From Terebella lapidaria (taxonomy: Eukaryota > Annelida > Polychaeta > Terebellida > Terebellidae), in the NCBI GenBank assembly GCA_949152475.1, contig OX424569.1:33029950-33093949 (forward strand): DNA of 64,000 nt. The letters are read 5' to 3'. This document shows, in pieces, positions 48,545 through 60,540 of this stretch; position 1 is the stretch's first letter, and each line of letters opens with the position of its first letter. The translations under genes were made by a program, and so were the position numbers. The notes beneath the pieces were generated by a model that saw nothing but the letters and a program-made list of their open reading frames with translations, made no database searches and was not told the DNA's origin.

Positions 48545-51500
48545 TTACCGGCGCTCGTCGATGCCGCCAATAGCGCCAGTTAGAACTGTCCGTCTTACCG
48601 TCGCTCGTTGATACCGCCGGATAGAACTGTCCGTCTTACCGTCGCTCGTCGATGACGCCAATACCGCCGGTTAGGACTGTCTTTCTTACCGTCGCTCGTC
48701 GATGCCACCAATAGCGCCGGTTAGAACTGTCCGTCTTACCGTCGGTCGTCGATGCCGCCAATAGCGCCGGTTAGGACTGTCTTTCTTACCGTCGGTCGTC
48801 GATGCCGTCTTTCTTACCGTCGGTCGTCGATGCCGCCAATAGTGCCGGTTAGAAGCGTCGTTCTTACCGTCGGTCGTCAATGCCGCCAGTACCGCCGGTT
48901 AGGACTGTCTTTCTGACCGTCGCTCGTCAATGCCGCCAATACCACCGGTTAGAACTGTCCGTCTTACCGTCGGTCGTCGATGCCGCCAATAGCGCCGGTT
49001 AGGACTGTCTTTCTTACCGTCGGTCGTCGATGCAGCCAATAGCGCCGGTTAGGACTGTCTTTCTTACCGTCGGTCGTCGATGCCGCCAATACCGCCGCTT
49101 AGGACTGTCTTTCTGACCGTCGCTCGTCAATGCCGCCAATACCGCCGCTTAGAACTGTCTTTCTTACCGTCGCTCGTCGATGCCGCCAATAGCGCCGGTT
49201 AGGACTGTCTTTCTTACCGTCGCTCGTCGATGACGCCAATAGCGCCGGTTAGGACTGTCTTTCTTACCGTCGGTCGTCGATGACGCCAATAGCGCCGGTT
49301 AGGACTGTCTTTCTTGTACCGTCGGTCGTCGATGCCGCCAATAGCGCCGGTTAGGACAGTCTTTCTGACCGTCGCTCGTCAATGCCGCCAATACCGCCGG
49401 TTAGAACTGTACGTCTTACCGTCGCTCGTCGATGCCGCCAATAGCGCCGGTTAGGACTGTCTTTCTTACCGTCGCTCGTCGATGACGCCAATAGCGCCGG
49501 TTAGGACTGTCTTTCTTGCCGTCGCTCGTCGATGACGCCAATAGCGCCGGTTCGGACTGTCTTTCTTACCGTCGGTCGTCGATGCCGCCAATAGCGACGG
49601 TTAGAACTGTCCGTCTTACCGTCGCTCGTCAATGCCGCCAATAGCGCCGGTTAGGACTGTCTTTCTTACCGTCGGTCGTCAATGCCGCCAATACCGCCGG
49701 TTAGAACTGTCCGTCTTACCGTCGCTCGTCGATGCCGCCGACAGCACCGGTTAGGACCGTCTTTCTTACCGTCGGTCGTCGATGCCGCCAATAGCGCCGG
49801 TTAGGACTGTCTTTCTGACCGTCGCTCCTCAATGCCGTCAATGCCGCCAATACCGCCGGTTAGAACTGTCCGTCTTACCGTCGCTCGTCGATGAAGCCAA
49901 TACCGCCGGTTAGGACTGTCTTTCTTACCATCGCTCGTCGATGCCACCAATAGCGCCGGTTAGGACTGTTGTTCTTAACGTTGGTCGTCGATGCCAACAA
50001 TAGCGCCGGTTAGAAGCGTCGTTCTTACCGTCGGTCGTCGATGCCGCCAATACCGCCGGTTAGGACTGTCTTTCTTACCGTCGGTCGTCGATGCCGCCAA
50101 TAGTGCCGGTTAAGACTGTACGTCGTTCTTGCCGTCGCTAGTCGATGCCGACAATAGCGCCGGTTAGAAGCACTGTCTTACCGTCGGTCGTCGATGCCGC
50201 CAATACCGCCGGTTAGGACTGTCTTTCTGACCGTCGCTCGTCAATGCCGCCAATAGCGCCGGTTAGAACTGTCCGTCTTACCGTCGGTCGTCGATGCCGC
50301 CAATAGCGCCGGTTAGGACTGTCTTTCTTACCGTCGGTCGTCGATGCAGCCAATAGCGCCGGTTAGGACTGTCTTTCTTACCGTCGGTCGTCGATGCCGC
50401 CAATACCGCCGCTTAGGACTGTCTTTCTGACCGTCGCTCGTCAATGCCGCCAATACCGCCGCTTAGAACTGTCTTTCTTACCGTCGCTCGTCGATGCCGC
50501 CAATAGCGCCGGTTAGGACTGTCTTTCTTACCGTCGCTCGTCGATGACGCCAATAGCGCCGGTTCGGACTGTCTTTCTTACCGTCGGTCGTCGATGCCGC
50601 CAATAGCGACGGTTAGAACTGTCCATCTTACCGTCGCTCGTCGATGCCGCCAATAGCGACGGTTAGGACTGTCTTTCTTGCCGTCGGTTGTCAATGCCGC
50701 CAATACCGCCGGTTAGAACTGTCCGTCTTACCGTCGCTCGTCGATGCCGCCAATAGCGCCGGTTAGGACTGTCTTTCTTACCGTCGGTCGTCGATGCCGC
50801 CAATAGCGCCGGTTAGGACTGTCTTTCTGACCGTCGCTCGTCAATGCCGCCAATACCGCCGTTTAAAACTGTCCGTCTTACCGTCGCTCGTCGATGAATC
50901 CAATACCGCCGGTTAGGACTGTCTTTCTTACCATCGCTCGTCGATGCCGCCAATAGCGCCGGTTAGGACTGTTGTTCTTAACGTTGGTCGTCGATGCCAA
51001 CAATAGCGCCGGTTAGAAGGGTCGTTCTTACCGTCGGTCGTCGATGCCGCCAATAGCGCCGGTTAGGACTGTCACTCTTACCGTCAGTCGTCGATGCCGC
51101 CAATACCGCCGGTTAGTACTGTCTTTCTTACCGTCGGTCGTCGATGCCGCCAATAGTGCCGATCAAGACTGTACGTCGTTCTTACCGTCGCTAGTCGATG
51201 CCGACAATAGCGCCGGTTAGAAGCGTCGTTCTTACCGTCGGTCGTCGATGCCGCCAATACCGCCGGTTAGGACTGTCTTTCTGACCGTCGCTCGTCAATG
51301 CCGCCAATAGCGCCGGTTAGAACTGTCCGTCTTACCGTCGGTCGTCGATGCCGCCAATAGCGCCGGTTAGGACTGTCTTTCTTACCGTCGGTCGTCGATG
51401 CCGCCAATAGCGCCGGTTAGGACTGTCTTTCTTACCGTCGGTCGTCGATGCCGTCTTTCTTACCGTCGGTCGTCGATGCCGCCAATAGTGCCGGGTAAGA

Positions 51501-52410
51501 CTGTACGTCGTTCTTACCGTCGATAGTCGATGCCGACAATAGCGCCGGTTAGAAGCGTCGTTCTTACCGTCGGTCGTCGATGCCGCCAATACCGCCGGTT
51601 AGGACTGTCTTTCTGACCGTCGCTCGTCAATGCCGCCAATACCGCCGGTTAGAACTGTTCGTCTTAGCGTCGCTCGTCGATGCCGCCAATAGCGCCGGTT
51701 AGGACTGTCTTTCTTACCGTCGGTCGTCGATGCCGCCAATACCGCCGGTTAGGACTGTCTTTCTTACCGTCGCTCGTCGATGACGCCAATAGCGCCGGTT
51801 AGGACTGTCTTTCTTACCGTCGGTCGTCGATGCACCGTCGGTCGTCGATGCCGCCAATAGCGACGGTTAGAACTGTCCGTCTTACCGTCGCTCGTCGATG
51901 ACGCCAATACCGCCGGTTAGGACTGTCTTTCTTACCATCGCTCGTCGATGCCGCCAATAGCGCCGGTTAGAACTGTTGTTCTTAACATCGGTCGTGGATG
52001 GCGACAATAGCGCCGGTTAGAAGCGTCGTTCTTACCGTCAGTCGTCGATGCCGCCAATACCGCCGGTTAGGACTGTCTTTCTGACCGTCGCTCGTCAATG
52101 CCGCCAATACCGCCGGTTAGAACTGTCCGTCTTACCGTCGCTCGTCGATGCCGCCAATAGCGCCGGTTAGGACTGTCTTTCTTACCGTCGCTCGTCGATG
52201 ACGCGAATAGCGCCGGTTAGGACTGTCTTTCTGACCGTCGCTCGTCGATTGCGCCAATACCGCCGGATAGAACTGTCCGTCTTACCGTCGCTCGTCGATG
52301 CCGCCAATACCGCCGGTTAGAACTGTCTTTCTGACCTCGGTCGTCGATGCCGCCAATAGCGCCGGTTAGGACTGTCAGTCTTACCGTCGCTCGTCGATGC
52401 CGCCGGTTAC
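48545..52410 (+). repeat. 50-bp satellite, left arm (about 77 units)
   Basis: The monomer GGTTAGGACTGTCTTTCTTA continues with CCGTCGGTCGTCGATGCCGC and CAATAGCGCC (50 bp; compare 49201 and 49251). Units vary at fixed positions (GGTCG/GCTCG, GCGCC/ACCGCC, CTTTC/CCGTC). Variant strings recur about 1.0 and 1.3 kb apart, so higher-order repeats exist. Since 50 is not a multiple of 3, the arginine/threonine-rich ORFs are artefacts. Confidence 0.95.
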
Positions 52411-52451
52411 GAAGCGTGTCTCCCAGGCTGACATTATAACATCATTTGACC

Positions 52452-52962
52452 CAGGCCTTGACATTGAGCATTTTATTGCACTGGCCCTGTCGGGCCAGTG
52501 GGGTTAGGGTCTTAGTGGACCGAAAAAGTGCGTAAACGACAACGACTTGTGAAAAAACCTCGAACTTCAGCAGGCCATGGCGCACGTGCCAGCTAGCCAG
52601 CGCCACCTGGCGAATGCACAGTGCATTGCTTCTCAGAAAAAGAACTCTCGAGCGGGAGGTAAATAATTGCCATTTATTGCGATCATGTGACAAAACAGAT
52701 GGTGACAGCGCAACAAAAACGTTCAGAAAACGAAACCAAAACATTAACATGAACCGTGAAATGACTGCCCTTGTCATGCTTGTGTGCATGTGTGCCCGTG
52801 TATTGGTATATCGTAATCCCTGAAAATTTTAATCTTCATATCGGGCCATCAATAGAGGAAAATCTGGTGGCCCGTTTGGGCAACTGTGAAGTCATATTTG
52901 GTGGCCCGACCATGTGTTTCAGTGGCCCCGGGCCACCGGGCAAGTGTTATTGTCGAGCCCTG
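52452..52962. mobile_element. hAT-like element C in the satellite spacer
   Basis: It begins CAGGCCTTGACATT and ends TTATTGTCGAGCCCTG, imperfect inverted ends related to those of copies A and B. It carries GGGCCAGTGG and GGCCCGGGCCACC words. An exact 8-bp direct repeat, ATTTGACC, flanks it (52444-52451 and 52963-52970), the standard hAT target-duplication length. Confidence 0.85.
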
Positions 52963-53172
52963 ATTTGACCAGATAAAGAGATCAACCTGTGTGTCATACT
53001 AAATAAACACTTCTCCATCATAACTATTTGTCATTCCAGCAACTATAGCTAAAATTGACTCCATGTATACCTTACAAGAAGTCACATCTACCATTCTACC
53101 CTTCTGTGACTCTTGCTTGTCTCCTGAGCGGACATTCATCACTTGACTAGATATTTTTGTCTTCATAAAAAC

Positions 53173-54602
53173 ACCGGCGCTATTGGCAGCATCAACCAGC
53201 GACAGTAAGAACGACGCTTGTATCCGGCGGTATTGGCGGCATCGACGAGCGACGGTAAGAAAGACAGTCCTAACCGGCGGTATTGACGGCATTGACGAGC
53301 ATGAAGAACGACGCTTCTAACCGGCGCTATTGGCGGCATCGACGAGCGACGGTAAGAAAGACAGTCCTACCCGGCGGAATTGGCGTCATCGACGAGCGAC
53401 GGTAAGAATGACGCTTCTAACCGGCGCTATTTTCGGCATCGACGAGCGACGGTAAGACAGACAGTGCTAACCGGCGCTATTGGCGGCATCGACGACCGAC
53501 AGTAAGAAAGACAGTCCTAACCGGCGCTATTGGCGTCATCGGTGAGCGACGGTAAGAAAGACAGTCCTAACCGGCGGTATTGGCGGCATCGACGAGCGAC
53601 GGTAAGAAAGACAGTCCTAACCGGCGGTATTGGCGGCATCGACTAGCGACGGTAAGAACGACGCTTCTAACCGGCGCTATTGACGACATCGACGAGCGAC
53701 GGTAAGAAAGACAGTCCTAACTGGCGGTATTGGCGTCATCGACGAGCGACGGTAAGAACGACGCTTCTAACCGGCGCTATTGGCGGCATCGACGAGCGAC
53801 GGTAAGAAAGACAGTCCTAACCGGCGGTATTGGCGGCATCGACGAGCGCCGGTGTGAATGACGCTTCTAACCAGCGTTATTGGCAGCATCGACAAGCGAC
53901 AGTAAGAAAGACAATCCTAACCGGCGCTATTGGCGGCATCGACGACCGACGGTAAGAACAACGCTTCTAACCGGCGCTATTGGTGGCATCGACGAGCGAC
54001 GGTAAGAACGACGCTTCTAACCAGCGCTATTGGCGGCATCGACGAGCGACGGTAAGAAAGACAGTCCTAACCGGCGGTATTGGCGGCATCGACGAGCGAT
54101 GGTGAGAACGACGCTTCTAACCGGCGTTATTGGCGGCATCGACGAGCGACAGTAAGAACGACGCTTCTAACCGGCGCTATTGGCGGCATCGACGAGCGAC
54201 AGTAAGACGGACAGTTCTAACCGGCGCTATTGGCGGCATCGACGAGCGACGGTAAGAAAGACGGTCCTAACCGGCGGTATTGTCGTCATCGACGAGCGAC
54301 GGTAAGAACGACGCTTCTAACCGGCGCTATTGGCGGCATCGACGAGCGACGGTAAGACGGACAGTTCTAACCGGCGCTATTGGCGGCATCGACGACCGAC
54401 GGTAAGAAAGACAATCCTAACCGGCGCTATTGGCGGCATCGACGAGCGACGGTAAGAACGACGCTTCTAACCGGCGCTATTGGCGGCATTGACGAGCGAC
54501 GGTAAGACGGACAGTTCTAACCGGCGCTCTTGGCGGCATCGACAACCGACGACAAGAAATACAGTTCTAACCGGCGGTATTGGCGGCATCGACGAGCGAC
54601 GA
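53173..54602 (-). repeat. 50-bp satellite, right arm in inverted orientation (about 28 units)
   Basis: GGCGGCATCGACGAGCGACG, then GTAAGAAAGACAGTCCTAAC and CGGCGCTATT is the complement of the left-arm monomer. The frequent variant GTAAGAACGACGCTTCTAAC is richer here than in the left arm. Confidence 0.95.
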
Positions 54603-54984
54603 ACAAAAATTGGGTGGACTGAAAAATTTCGCGGAGGTTACCATGAAGGGATAACCTCCGAAACGCTACGTGTTTCTTTCAAAACACAAAAGTTCAATTT
54701 AAGCGATGATTTTCACTGCTGTGGGGCGCTGCCATATTGCCTTACTCATTACGTAATTCAAGTGGACAAGTTCAAGTCAGGTACTATGGGGGCGTGCGCT
54801 GCAGTATTATATACCAATTACAGGCTGGGACGGTCCCATGTCTAACCCGCACTCCCTGCGTGAATCAACCGAATAGACTGTTCCGTCACGCGCTCAAAAT
54901 AAACAATGTATGTTGACATGCAGACGAAAAGTTTTCAGGAGGAATTTATCATTGCAGTAGATTACTAACTTCATCAGTTTCATG

Positions 54985-55115
54985 AGTAGAAGACTGAAAG
55001 TTTGCAGAAAATTGCCGTTTGGTCCCAAGGTGAGCTATGCCAAGTTATGACACGATACGATTTAGCATCGCAAAAATGTCAGCAAAAAACGGTGTAGACG
55101 AGCTAGAAAAATCAG
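54985..55115 (+). repeat. Dispersed repeat, copy 2 (partner at 4155)
   Basis: AAATTGCCGTTTGGTCCCAA, GATACGATTTAGCATC and AGAAAAATCAGAGTATA match the copy at 4155-4345 in the same order. Confidence 0.55.
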
Positions 55116-55663
55116 AGTATAGTCCTAGGCCTACCCCTTGACGCAGCCTGAGCGACACAGAGCGTCTGAGATGGTTGTCATTCACACTCGGGACGGAAAT
55201 CGTTTGGACATCGTTTCAATTAATAAATCAAAATCTTCCACAACTGTACCCTCTAGGCCTCATCTATATACCGAGAGGACATAGGGGATACATATTTGAC
55301 AAACAATCAATGACTTTATCACTGAAATATGCCAACTTGACTCACCAACTTCCCAGCTGTATTGACCTCACAATTCACTTGGTGGCGCCATTTCTCATTA
55401 TCTGAGATTGAGTTGTGGCGCCACAAAGCGAATTCGATGTCATACCATTGGGAAAATGGATAAACCCATGGCCCGACCGAGAGCTTGTCAAAATCTGGTT
55501 CGCGTTTTCAAGTTCGCTGTACTTTCTTATTGTTCCCTGAGGGGATTTACCTGTGGATGGTTCCTCAGTGCTGTTGAGACGGCCGCGAGGAAGTTCCTCC
55601 ATTCAATGGGAAGGATAGGAAACATTTCATTGTGCATTGACAGACACTATACACACCGTCACC

Positions 55664-55746
55664 TAGCCCCAAAAGTGGCTCTTCAACCTGGTGATCGATA
55701 TGGGCGCCCATATCGATCGTTAGGTTGGAGAGCCACTTTTGAGGCT
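55664..55746. repeat. 83-bp near-perfect palindrome
   Basis: Arms AAAAGTGGCTCTTCAACCT and AGGTTGGAGAGCCACTTTT, then GATCGATATGGGCGCCCATA at the centre (55703-55708 is GGCGCC). There is essentially no loop, so it could extrude as a cruciform. The outer bases TAGCC/GGCTA also pair. Confidence 0.88.
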
Positions 55747-56252
55747 AACCGTCACCAGGTCACCGTGCCATACTACATCATGATAGCATGCTAAAAGCGA
55801 TTATTCCGTCAATAATTTGTATGTTTCGATGAAATTTTGACAGGAGTTATCGCCCAGTTATCGCCCAATCAGCCAATAGGCTATAAATTTTTGAAGAGAT
55901 TGGTGTGTAAACAAATGAGTTAGCATAATATATGGCCTATGTGTTTCACTGTCCCGGTGCAGAGAGTGGGGGGGGGATCAAACAAGCCTATGTATAACGA
56001 AATAGAAAAATGTCAAACGTTAACTATAGAAATGCTTCAGCTATCGGGGGTCAGTCAACGGCCAATTTCACCAGATTTTTACTGTGGACGAGACCAACTT
56101 TTTTGCTTCGCATTCAATCTCTGAAAATGCATCCTTAATTAGGCAGTCATGGAAGCCTGGCAGAGCAACCTTTCGTCCTTTACACACTATGCTTATACTG
56201 TGAGTCATGACTTTGATAGTTTTGCTTACTCTTACCCGATCCAGACAGAGAG

Positions 56253-56756
56253 ATGGCTCGAGGACAGCAAAAAATTCAGTCGCAGCAGAAAAATGCTGAG
56301 AAACAGGCCAAGATGAAGAACAAATCTTCGCTCGCCGATCAGAAGAAGTCTGCCGCGGCGGCCTTGACGTATCAGTGTCCTGTCTGCAAAGTAGGTTCAC
56401 ATCAACACATACATGTACATGTGTGAAAATAGTGGAAATATCGTGTGGTGATATGACACCATCCAACAAATTGTTCACTGCAATATTTACTTTGAAGAGT
56501 GCAGATACATGGGGGGGGGGGGGGGGTAATTTGTGAAGTTTATGTTGGAAAAGTTTCCTTGTTTATTACTTAGATCTACCCGAGAAATCAAAGTACAAAA
56601 GCGAAATTAGAAAATATGAGTGAAATAAACCGATCTGTATGAGTTTGGGTGATTTTACACTTCCAGACAATGATGCCTGATCCAAAAACCTTCAAGCAGC
56701 ACTTTGAGAATAAACACCCAAAAAGTCCGCTTCCAGACGCACTCAAGGACATCTAA
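56253..56756 (+). CDS. ZNF706: ZNF706 ortholog, small SERF-like C2H2 zinc-finger protein
   Basis: Two coding exons, 56253-56390 and 56667-56756 (TAA), give 75 residues against 76 in vertebrates. The N-terminus MARGQQKIQSQQKNAEKQAK is almost identical to the vertebrate protein and belongs to the 4F5/SERF-type basic segment. The single finger spans the splice junction: CPVCKTMMPDPKTFKQHFEN then KH, spacing C-x2-C-x12-H-x4-H. The end is HPKSPLPDALKDI. An acceptor (CCGATCCAG) lies 8 bp before the ATG, so a non-coding 5' exon is expected. The stop is followed directly by GTAAGA, and TTTATTTTTCAG near 56990 could close a 3' UTR intron. In mouse ES cells the protein acts as a transcriptional regulator; its role here is inferred from orthology. 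Confidence 0.97.
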
Positions 56757-57540
56757 GTAAGATCCAGTTCTCAGGAGTCATATACTAGTATTCACCGTAT
56801 TGTTTGAAAACAACAAATCTTTGAGTCGTAAAAGTGCATGTTTCTAAGAGAAATGACTACAAAATTCAGTTCTTTGACTATGTTTATAAATGCAACTGGT
56901 TATTGCTAGAATTGTTGTATTCTGGCAATGGTCATATTTACAATCCAACTTGTGTCAAATAACTTTTTGTTTTATGCGTTTATTTTTCAGGTGTAATACA
57001 TCTCAAGCCAGAAACACAAAACATTCATCACATCTTCACACATCAACTCCATTCATTTCAAGATGACTACATGTTTGTAAATAAGGGAAAATCACTTTGA
57101 AGAGCTGAAAACATGTCATCTGAATTTATGTTTTTCGTTTGTTTGATTTGAAGAATCGTTGTTCCAGAATAAATATAGTTGGTGTAATGACGAAGTATTT
57201 TACAAGTTTAGGTACAGGAAATACCAAACTTATAGGTCACTTTTGTTTATTGTTTTAAATGAACAGAGTACTGAAAATATCCCACCACACATGGTTATAT
57301 GGAAAGAAAGCATCATAGTTAGTCAAGTAGGCTTTTTCTACCTGTATGAATTCCAGTTTTCAAACAGCTCTCCGCGTACATGCTCGTCAGAACTAACCAA
57401 ATGTTGATTGCTTTTCCAACAGATTTATCAGTAGCAATGTCATGTTTTGATCTTTCTCTGTACATTTACATTTATATCTTTGCGTGTATACCATTGATTC
57501 CAACATGAGGTTTTGACTTAGGTTGAGGGTTAATGTATCA
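56757..57540 (+). other. ZNF706 3' UTR and downstream sequence
   Basis: After the stop, a possible 3' UTR intron runs to about 56990. An AATAAA near 57168 is the best polyadenylation signal. The ORF at 57159-57407 lacks a recognised domain. Confidence 0.5.
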
Positions 57541-57726
57541 TATACAGTGGATCCTGTGTTTTAAGACCACCCAAGGGACCCCCAAAAGGTGGTCTTAAAT
57601 GACAGGTGGTCTCTCATGACAGGTTCATTTACATGATAAATGGCCACTTGGGACCGAGTGGCTTGGTCTTAAAATACAGGGTGGTCTCTCAAACCAGGTG
57701 GTCTTTAACACAGGATCCACTGTATA
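57541..57726. mobile_element. MITE with TATACAGTGGATCCTGTGTT ends
   Basis: The left end TATACAGTGGATCCTGTGTT is exactly inverted at the right end (57707-57726). Arms continue with TTAAGACCACC/GGTGGTCTTTA. Length is about 186 bp. TA at both borders and a CAGTGGA start suit Tc1/mariner-derived MITEs. Confidence 0.9.
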
Positions 57727-58922
57727 TAGTATTATGTACTAGTATATAACCTACAACAACCAATAGCTATACCATTGATTGCCTACCGAAGAAATCAGAT
57801 ACTTGAGTTTGTGCCTCGGTCTGTAAAATACCGCAGAATTATTGGATAGTTTTACATTCGATACTGCAATTGCTAAGCCACGTGAACTCAATGAAGAACG
57901 GGAGTTAATACATGTAGATATTCAGATTCAATCTGTTGATCAACATCTAAATAATATTATGTATGAGCATCGATCCATTTGGACCTGCCACAAGGCATTT
58001 GATTTCTGTGCATTTGATTTTCATACTATAGCTATTTTTGTCTGCTAAATATTTTGTGGGTATTACTAAATATGTTGCTATGGCCCATGTATTTAAAGTA
58101 AACATGCTAGTAGTATACGTGTATTGTAGAACATGAGTAACAAGCAAGTATGCTGTTTTGTCTTTGAAGAGAAAAATCTTGTAGCCAATGTAGTGTATTT
58201 CTGGCATCTTTAGTTAGAAATCACAATTGTATATAGGCGTGTGGCTCATGTGTACATGTGGCTCATGTGTACATGTTTCATATCACCTTGTCAAAACTTT
58301 ATTTGTCGTAAGTATCTTGGTTTGCTATTCTGTCAATTTCACTGAATGTCAAAGAATTATGTTGAAAAATGTGTCTTTCTCAAATACTCGAATTGTATCG
58401 ATGTCTGATGCTCACTTTCCCGTTGGATAATCCGGATCCAGTGAATTGGTGGTTCCAGTCTAGATCTATTCTACATGTAGTAACTGCCAGGTTACCCGTG
58501 TACATGTATGATCTTTTTGTATACACATGCAGCCGAATGTTATGTCAGTTCTAGTGCCTGCTGCAAACATACTTGCTTAGAAGAAGCAATTTTAAAATAT
58601 TCGTCACAATAAGTTACTTCACCAGGTTCTGTGGTCTATTCATGTACATATTAATTCCGGAGCAATTATTGGTTTACGTTCATGTATTGATTGGGTTACG
58701 GTGTTTGTAAAAACGTTTGTCATACTGGTAGCCTTGCAATTGTATGGGAAATACCTGAATCTTAACTGTTTTATGCCAGCCATGTCGAAGTCTGGAAATC
58801 GGTGAACATTTGTAAATAATCATGCGATAAGAAGTATGTGGACATTTTGATGTCTTATCGGTCAAAAACACACTTCATGTCAGAATAAAGCTCTATCATG
58901 ACCTCTTGTTGTTTTGTTTACC
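57727..58922. other. Intergenic region without a supported gene
   Basis: AT-rich; the short ORFs have no recognised domains. Several AATAAA signals occur (for example near 58884). Confidence 0.4.
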
Positions 58923-59256
58923 CAGGGATCGACATTAACACTGGCCCGCTGGCCCCACGCCATATTTTGAGCCTGTGGGGCCAGTAGGGGCCACCAGATT
59001 CCCTAAGTCACTGGCCCCACTGGGCCAGTATAAAATCTTGCATTCTTTGAATTTTACTTCACAATATTTCACTTCCTTTGAAAGCCTTTCCATGTTGCTT
59101 CTTTATGAAAATGCATCAGTGTTTGATATTCAAGTGTGCACTGATTGTTAGTGAACTTCGAAAGTGGGGCCAGTAGATTATGGATGGGGCCAGTAATTTC
59201 CAGATGTTACTGGCCCCATGGGGCCACTAGTGTCATATGCCTAATGTCGATCCCTG
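58923..59256. mobile_element. hAT-like non-autonomous element, copy B (334 bp)
   Basis: The ends CAGGGATCGACATTA and TAATGTCGATCCCTG are an exact 15-bp inverted repeat. TTACC flanks both sides (58918-58922 and 59257-59261), a 5-bp direct repeat. The interior matches copy A (44785-45132), with ACTGGCCCC/GGGGCCAGT words at both ends. Confidence 0.9.
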
Positions 59257-59334
59257 TTACCTATAGGTCATTGCTGTTTAATTTCCCCACCCGCCTAGCT
59301 TTTCCTGATTTAAAAAAAAATAAAAATATGTAAT

Positions 59335-60118
59335 GTGGAAACTAGACGCTTCCGTTCGCCTACGACCACTAGGGTGTATCCCCCGTAGCACTATCATTCC
59401 TCCTGCCCCAAATATATTGCTAATAAGTATGAAAAACTAGAACAAGGGATAGAGAAGATTACCGGAGAAATGTAAAATCTTAGGCAACAACTGGTTTCTT
59501 TTTCCCCACCAAAATTGCTGCATTAATCTTTCAAGGTTATTGAAGGGCGAATTCAAGATCACCACTGAAACCACTGCATATGAATGTCCATTTCGACATG
59601 TTCGATAACAAAAACGAAATTACAGCCAGATCAAACTTTTCACCTAAAGTTATATTTCAACTCATGATTTTTGACATACTTGGTTCCAAGTTGAAATTAA
59701 AAGTAAAAATTGACCAAAACTGCATTCCAAGATCACAAAATTGGAGCCAGATCGAACTTTTCACCATAAGTTATATATCAACTCATAATATGTGACAAAC
59801 TTGTTTCCAAGTTGAAATTCAAAGTAAAAGTTGACCAAAACTGCATTCGAAGATGACAGAATTGGAGACAGATCGAACTTTTCGCCATAAGTTATATATT
59901 AACTCATAATATGTGCCAAACTTGGTTTCAAGCTGAAATTCAAAGTAAAAGCTTACCAAAACTGCATTTCAAGATGATGAAATTGGAGCCAGATTGAACT
60001 TTTTACTATAAGTTATATTTTGACTCATAATATGTATCAAACGGGGTTTCAAGTTGAAATTCAGAGTGAAAGTTGACCAAAACTGCACTTCAAGATGATG
60101 AAATTCGAGCCAGATCAA
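59335..60118 (+). repeat. 119-bp satellite with a terminal module (copy 2)
   Basis: The lead-in (AAACTAGACGCTTCCG, GTGTATCCCCCGTAGC, then AAGATTACCGGAGAAATG) and about four monomers (AAACTGCATT, CAAGATGA, GGAGCCAGATCGAAC) match 12081-13008 in order. Divergence between copies is roughly 10-15% by eye. Confidence 0.85.
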
Positions 60119-60136
60119 TGTTTTAGTAAGAATCAT

Positions 60137-60540
60137 GTTAACTTATTCAGTTACACCCAGATATCTCTACTGGACGAAACCTTTACCTTGGTGAGCTCAA
60201 TAATAAATGTTTCTCATCTTAACTATTATTATTGAGGTCAATGATAGATTTAACTAGCAAAAAGAATGTTAACTTATTTGGTTACAGCCATAAAATCTCT
60301 ACTGGACAGAATCTTTACCTTGTTGAGCCCAATAATAAATATTTCTTGTCTTAACTATTTTTATTGTGATCAATAATAGACTTAACTAGTAATAATAAGG
60401 TTAACTTATTCGGTTACACTCATGAAATCTGTACTGGACAAAACCTTCACCTTGTTGAGCTTAATAATAAATGTTTCTCATCTTAACTATTTTAATTGTG
60501 GTCAATAATAGACTTAACTAGTAGAATTAAGGTTAACTGA
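60137..60540 (+). repeat. 131-bp tandem triplication
   Basis: GTTAACTTATT occurs at 60137, 60268 and 60400, with GGTTAACTGATT at 60531, a period of 131-132 bp. Shared text includes CTACTGGAC, ACCTTGTTGAGC and AATAATAGACTTAACTAG. It directly follows the 119-bp satellite. Confidence 0.88.

Larger units (their letters stand above)
54603..56252. other. Region between the satellite and ZNF706
   Basis: It contains a small hairpin (GGAGGTTA...TAACCTCC, about 54634-54661), a copy of the dispersed repeat (54985-55115), and a large palindrome (55664-55746). The ORF at 55408-55794 runs through that palindrome and is not recognised. The end, near 56244, is a splice acceptor for the ZNF706 coding exon, so a 5' UTR exon probably lies in this interval. 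Confidence 0.45.

Noticed and set aside
48288..54845. Arginine-rich ORFs (TDGKKDSPNRRYWRHRRPTV type) in the 50-bp satellite
   Set aside because: The unit length of 50 bp rotates the frame; peptides appear on both strands and in both arms.
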